In this document: positions 61,120-64,000 of the stretch, one piece after another | Layout of the letters: every line of letters starts with the position of its first letter | How positions within the stretch are numbered: position 1 is the first letter of the stretch | NCBI GenBank assembly: GCA_965220245.1 | Contig: CBDCPI010000013.1 | Location: 434,001 to 498,000, forward strand | Length of the DNA: 64,000 bases | Direction of reading: 5' to 3' | Source of the DNA: CBDCPI01 sp965220245 | Lineage (GTDB): Bacteria; Chloroflexota; Dehalococcoidia; Lucifugimonadales; UBA3495 | Position numbers and translations under genes: made by a program | Notes under the pieces: generated by a model | What the model saw: the letters and a program-made list of their open reading frames with translations, nothing else | Told to the model about the DNA's origin: nothing | Database searches by the model: none

Positions 61120-61896
61120 ATGGACCTGGGACTAACCGGAAGAGTAGCCATGATTACGGGCGGCAGTCACGGATTAGGTCTGCAAGCAGCGGATTGCCTG
61201 GCCCGGGAAGGTTGTAAGGTAGCGATTTGCGCCCGCGGCCAAGACCAATTGGACTCTGCGGTGGGTGAGCTTCGGGCTAAGGGGTACGAAGCCTACGGCA
61301 CCCAGGCGGACGTGACCAACGAGGAAGAATCCACCCGGTTCTATGACGACACCATTGTCAATCTCGGGGACCCGGACATTCTGATTAACAACGTGGGTGG
61401 CCGCCGGGGCTCGGTGCTCTTGGACGAGACCTCTATGGAGCAGTTTCGGGAAGGGCTGGAGGTCAACCTTTTCAGTGCGGTACGCCTGATGAAGATGGTG
61501 CTTCCCCACATGAAAGACCAGAACTGGGGCCGCATCATCAACATCTCCTCGATTTACGGACGAGAGCACGGCGGGTCAATCGACTACATGACGGCCAAAG
61601 CCGGCCTGATTGCGTTCTCCAAGCACTTGGCGCTCCAGCTAGCCCCCACCAACGTGAGGGTCAACTGCATAGCTCCCGGCTCCATAGATTTCCCGGGCAG
61701 CACCTGGGACCGTTTCCAGAAAAACAACACCCCGGAAGTAGTTGCCGAGTTCATCGCCCGCAATCTGCCTGCCGGTAAGTTCGGCTGGCCCGAACCGATC
61801 GGGGAGACGGTAGCCTTCCTGGCCTCGGACCGGGCAGATCTAATCACCGGTACTTGCCTCAACGTTGACGGCGGCCAGTCTAAGTCTCTCTTCTAG
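61120..61896 (+). CDS. Short-chain dehydrogenase/reductase
   Basis: A 258-residue classical SDR. Cofactor motif TGGSHGLGLQAA at ~14-22, NNVGG in place of NNAG at ~90, catalytic Ser in IINISSIYGREHGG (~143) and YMTAKAG (~158) as the Tyr-x3-Lys site, plus C-terminal GTCLNVDGGQSKS. Arg/Ala-Arg after the second strand (VAICARGQDQ) suggests NADP. The start is the ATG at 61120 with acggagg 6 bases upstream; an 81-bp longer frame lacks a ribosome-binding site. Its stop overlaps the convergent hydrolase gene by 4 bp. Confidence 0.9.
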   Translation: MDLGLTGRVAMITGGSHGLGLQAADCLAREGCKVAICARGQDQLDSAVGELRAKGYEAYGTQADVTNEEESTRFYDDTIVNLGDPDILINNVGGRRGSVLLDETSMEQFREGLEVNLFSAVRLMKMVLPHMKDQNWGRIINISSIYGREHGGSIDYMTAKAGLIAFSKHLALQLAPTNVRVNCIAPGSIDFPGSTWDRFQKNNTPEVVAEFIARNLPAGKFGWPEPIGETVAFLASDRADLITGTCLNVDGGQSKSLF

Positions 61897-62699
61897 CGGT
61901 GGCTGATTAGGCCCAGAAACTCCCGCCAAGCCGTCACGCATTGCTCCGGGGCGGTGTGCTGCACATAGCCAGTGGTCCCCGGAATGGCCGCCAACTGGGC
62001 GTTGGGTAATAGCTGGGCCATGCCCACGGTACGCTCCGGATTGTTGGACAGACTATCCTCGGCCACGAGGATTAAGGTGGGGGTATTGATCTGGGGCAGA
62101 ATACCGCTTAAATCCTGGTTGGCCAAGTAGGCCAGGGTTTCCAGGACTACTCTCTGCGAGGTCTGAGACATCTGGTCGATGTACCATTGATGGTGTGCCG
62201 GGTTCGCCGACGGGTCCACCCTTTGGTTGCCGGTCCGGCGGGCCCAGGCGGGTACCCCTTCCTCTTGGACTAGCCGGTAGTATTCCTGGTAGGTCGATAC
62301 GCCAGCAAACTTGTAGGGCGAGGTGCACACCGCCAAGGAGTGCAGCCGCTCCGGGTACTCGTGGGCGAATTGCAAAGAGATGGTGCCGCCTACGGTTTCC
62401 CCGATCAGGTGCACCCGGTCCAACTCCAGGTGATCGAGCAACCGGCGCAGGTCACCAGCAAAATTGCTGAGCGACCAGTCGTAGCCCTCCGGCGGTACCG
62501 AGGACCGGCCGAAACCCCGGGCGTCCAAGCGGATTACCCGGTATTCGCGGGACAGCAGCGGGACCCAGGCATACCAGAGACGGGAACTCTTAGCATTGCC
62601 GTGGTGGAGCACCACCGTCTCCGGTTGACGCCAAGGGTCGTTGAAGGCGTCGTCCTCATAGTACATCTCCAAGGTGCTGTCTAGGCTCGCGTAGGGCAT
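61893..62699 (-). CDS. Alpha/beta hydrolase fold protein with altered catalytic residues
   Basis: A 268-residue MhpC-like protein. The oxyanion loop HHGNAKSSRLWY and RLDARGFGRS are typical. The nucleophile elbow reads GETVGG with Thr102 where Ser, Asp or Cys is expected, and the catalytic-His position in PGTTGYVQH has Tyr245 instead of His (His248 is three residues on). The acid (VAEDSLSNN) is present. The canonical triad is therefore incomplete; it may be a non-hydrolytic binding protein or use altered chemistry. The cupin gene lies 17 bp upstream on the same strand, so the two are probably co-transcribed. Confidence 0.85.
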   Translation of the reverse strand: MPYASLDSTLEMYYEDDAFNDPWRQPETVVLHHGNAKSSRLWYAWVPLLSREYRVIRLDARGFGRSSVPPEGYDWSLSNFAGDLRRLLDHLELDRVHLIGETVGGTISLQFAHEYPERLHSLAVCTSPYKFAGVSTYQEYYRLVQEEGVPAWARRTGNQRVDPSANPAHHQWYIDQMSQTSQRVVLETLAYLANQDLSGILPQINTPTLILVAEDSLSNNPERTVGMAQLLPNAQLAAIPGTTGYVQHTAPEQCVTAWREFLGLISHR

Positions 62700-62715
62700 A
62701 CGCCAACTCCAAGGG

Positions 62716-63066
62716 TTAATCTACCAAGGGAATAGCCACTGAAACCCGGGTTGTGCCGCCCACCGCCGCCGTGGTATGGCCCCGTCCGGTCAGATCGTCG
62801 GCTAGGACAACGTCCCCGGGATTGAAGGTCCTTTTGGTGCCGTCACCGAGGCCGATCTCCGATTGACCTTCCAAGGTGATCACAAACTGGCGGCGGGGCG
62901 CCGTGTGCCAGTCGGAAAAACTTCCCGAAGGGGTCCTGCGGAACTGGACCCCGGAAGCAGAGCGCATTGCGGTGACTTGAGCATCAGCTATGGTCTCGTA
63001 AGGCAACTCCAAGTCCTCAAAGTGAGACTCTCCATCATCTCCGGTATAAATCCTGACTACTTGCAT
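62716..63066 (-). CDS. Cupin-domain protein
   Basis: A 116-residue small beta-barrel protein. Cupin motif 1 region is SDWHTAPRRQFVITLEGQSE, with one His; motif 2 is FNPGDVVLADDLTGRGHTT, with the second His. One metal-ligand His is replaced (R), so metal binding may be weak. Small cupins of this kind are often isomerases, dioxygenases or regulators; no reaction can be assigned. It precedes the alpha/beta hydrolase gene on the same strand. Confidence 0.8.
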   Translation of the reverse strand: MQVVRIYTGDDGESHFEDLELPYETIADAQVTAMRSASGVQFRRTPSGSFSDWHTAPRRQFVITLEGQSEIGLGDGTKRTFNPGDVVLADDLTGRGHTTAAVGGTTRVSVAIPLVD

Positions 63067-63272
63067 CGTAAACCTCCCATCTGAATGCGATGTTTTCGAG
63101 AATGACTAAATTCGGCCCGGGTAATAGTCCGCAAAAAAGTACGTGAGCTTAAGTCTGGGAACCCGGCAAAATCATAACAACCGGCTCTCGGAGCGTCAAC
63201 GCCGACGCCAGACTCCTCCACCGATAGTTCGGGACTTCCTGCTCAATTCCCCACTCACCATCACTTGTGGGG

Positions 63273-63791
63273 TCAGGCTGGGTGTCGTAGTGAGAACCCT
63301 ACGGGGGATGTGTCTCCGACTTGCAACCTGTCGTTCCCTGTAAGTTCCACCAGCCGTCGGCGCTGTTGATTGGATGTGATGGCAAAGGGTCGCGGGGCCT
63401 CGTATTGCAGGGCTTCCAGCAACGGCAACGCTTCTTCAACCGTTTCTATCAACTCTCTAATCGTCTCGGGATTGCGCTGATTTTCATAGAAGTTGAAATG
63501 CCCGATGTTATAGGCATCCGAAATAGCGATGGCGAGTTCCGGTCGGTTATATTCCAATACGATATGCCGCCCGATGTTCTCAACGTTCCGATGCGACTCG
63601 TGGCGCCATCCCCGCAGTTCTCCGATGGCCTTCAAGTTATGGGCAACCGCCCCCCATGCTTTCTCCCCAGCCTGGAGACGGTGGCCCTTTTCCAGTTCCT
63701 CACGCGCATGCTGAATAAATCTGCGGCCTATGGCTCTGCGGTCTTCGGGACTTCGCAACCCGGGTTCTGGCAATGGCGGTACTGTTGCCAT
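63273..63791 (-). CDS. HEPN/PaREP1-like helical protein
   Basis: A 172-residue all-helical protein. The segment LEKGHRLQAGEKAWGAVAHN and LKAIGELRGWRHESHRNVEN fits PaREP1/HEPN-like small proteins (an A-x-E-K-x-W-x-A-V-A-H block). No R-x4-6-H nuclease motif is clear, so toxin activity is unproven. The start at 63791 has aagggaggg about 10 bases upstream; the longer frame from 63851 is less likely. Such genes are often next to DNA polymerase-beta-like partners; none is in view, but the window ends 150 bp away. Confidence 0.6.
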   Translation of the reverse strand: MATVPPLPEPGLRSPEDRRAIGRRFIQHAREELEKGHRLQAGEKAWGAVAHNLKAIGELRGWRHESHRNVENIGRHIVLEYNRPELAIAISDAYNIGHFNFYENQRNPETIRELIETVEEALPLLEALQYEAPRPFAITSNQQRRRLVELTGNDRLQVGDTSPVGFSLRHPA

Positions 63792-63982
63792 ATGATTGCT
63801 GCCCTCCCTTTGTCTTCTTGTGATATGGCTAGAGTTATTGAAACCATCCATACTATCTCAATACCGCTTACATCAATCGCATTATAACCAAACGCGGCCC
63901 GACCCAGTCCTCCGGCGGTCCTGGCACTGCTTCAGCCTCGCATCGACGATGTAGTACGATAGGGAAGTGTCGAAGTTTAGTC

Positions 63983-64000
63983 CTTTGTTCACGTATCAGT
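63983..64000. mobile_element. Terminus of a second MITE copy, cut by the window edge
   Basis: The last bases, ttgttcacgtatcagt, are identical to the right end of the MITE at 27122-27240, and the preceding gtttag is also shared. The left end was not found in the ~110 bp upstream, so the copy differs in length or is only part of a larger element with the same ends. Confidence 0.6.

Overview
The window is bacterial DNA, fairly GC-rich and densely coded. No ribosomal or housekeeping marker is present, so lineage is inferred from gene content. Lipoproteins with long Thr/Pro linkers, FN3 and EF-hand (dockerin-like) secreted proteins, a bacterial serpin, and many amidohydrolase, SDR, CoA-transferase, LLM-oxidoreductase and xanthine-dehydrogenase-type genes suit a Chloroflexota bacterium (SAR202/Dehalococcoidia-like, free-living or sponge-associated). 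That assignment is a guess.

Region 1 (1-5.3 kb) is the end of a CRISPR-Cas locus: a Cas4-Cas1 fusion cut by an IS4-family element, cas2, and a 26-repeat array with repeated spacers. The Cas4-Cas1 fusion suggests type I-G (old I-U); effector genes would lie left of the window. Region 2 (5.3-16 kb) is accessory DNA: a coiled-coil protein with 21-bp repeats, an exonuclease-RecQ-UvrD fusion that has lost the RecQ core, an ArdC-like antirestriction gene, and fragments of ThiF, HsdR and HNH-endonuclease genes. It looks like a decayed plasmid, ICE or defence island.

Region 3 (16-34 kb) mixes secreted proteins (serpin lipoprotein, two zinc-protease-like proteins, an FN3 lipoprotein) with metabolic genes (Memo-like protein, SDR, DRG-type GTPase, 3-methyladenine glycosylase, DSD1-like PLP enzyme, RidA, amidase, HpcH aldolase). 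A TA-flanked MITE and an IS903-like IS5-family element lie here. Region 4 (34-45 kb) has two amidohydrolases, a mycothiol-dependent-type protein, tRNA-Val(UAC), a DUF2339/DUF3999 membrane pair, the second inverted copy of the IS903-like element, and a graveyard of ISAs1, LRR and lipoprotein remnants.

Region 5 (45-64 kb) is catabolic: copper amine oxidase, alpha/beta hydrolases, LLM oxidoreductases (one broken and carrying a solitary CRISPR repeat), a three-subunit molybdenum hydroxylase operon, VOC protein, gamma-glutamyltransferase, CoA-transferase, SDR and cupin. It also holds a pentapeptide-repeat protein with a degenerate TIR-like C terminus and a HEPN-like protein. The window ends inside a second copy of the MITE terminus.
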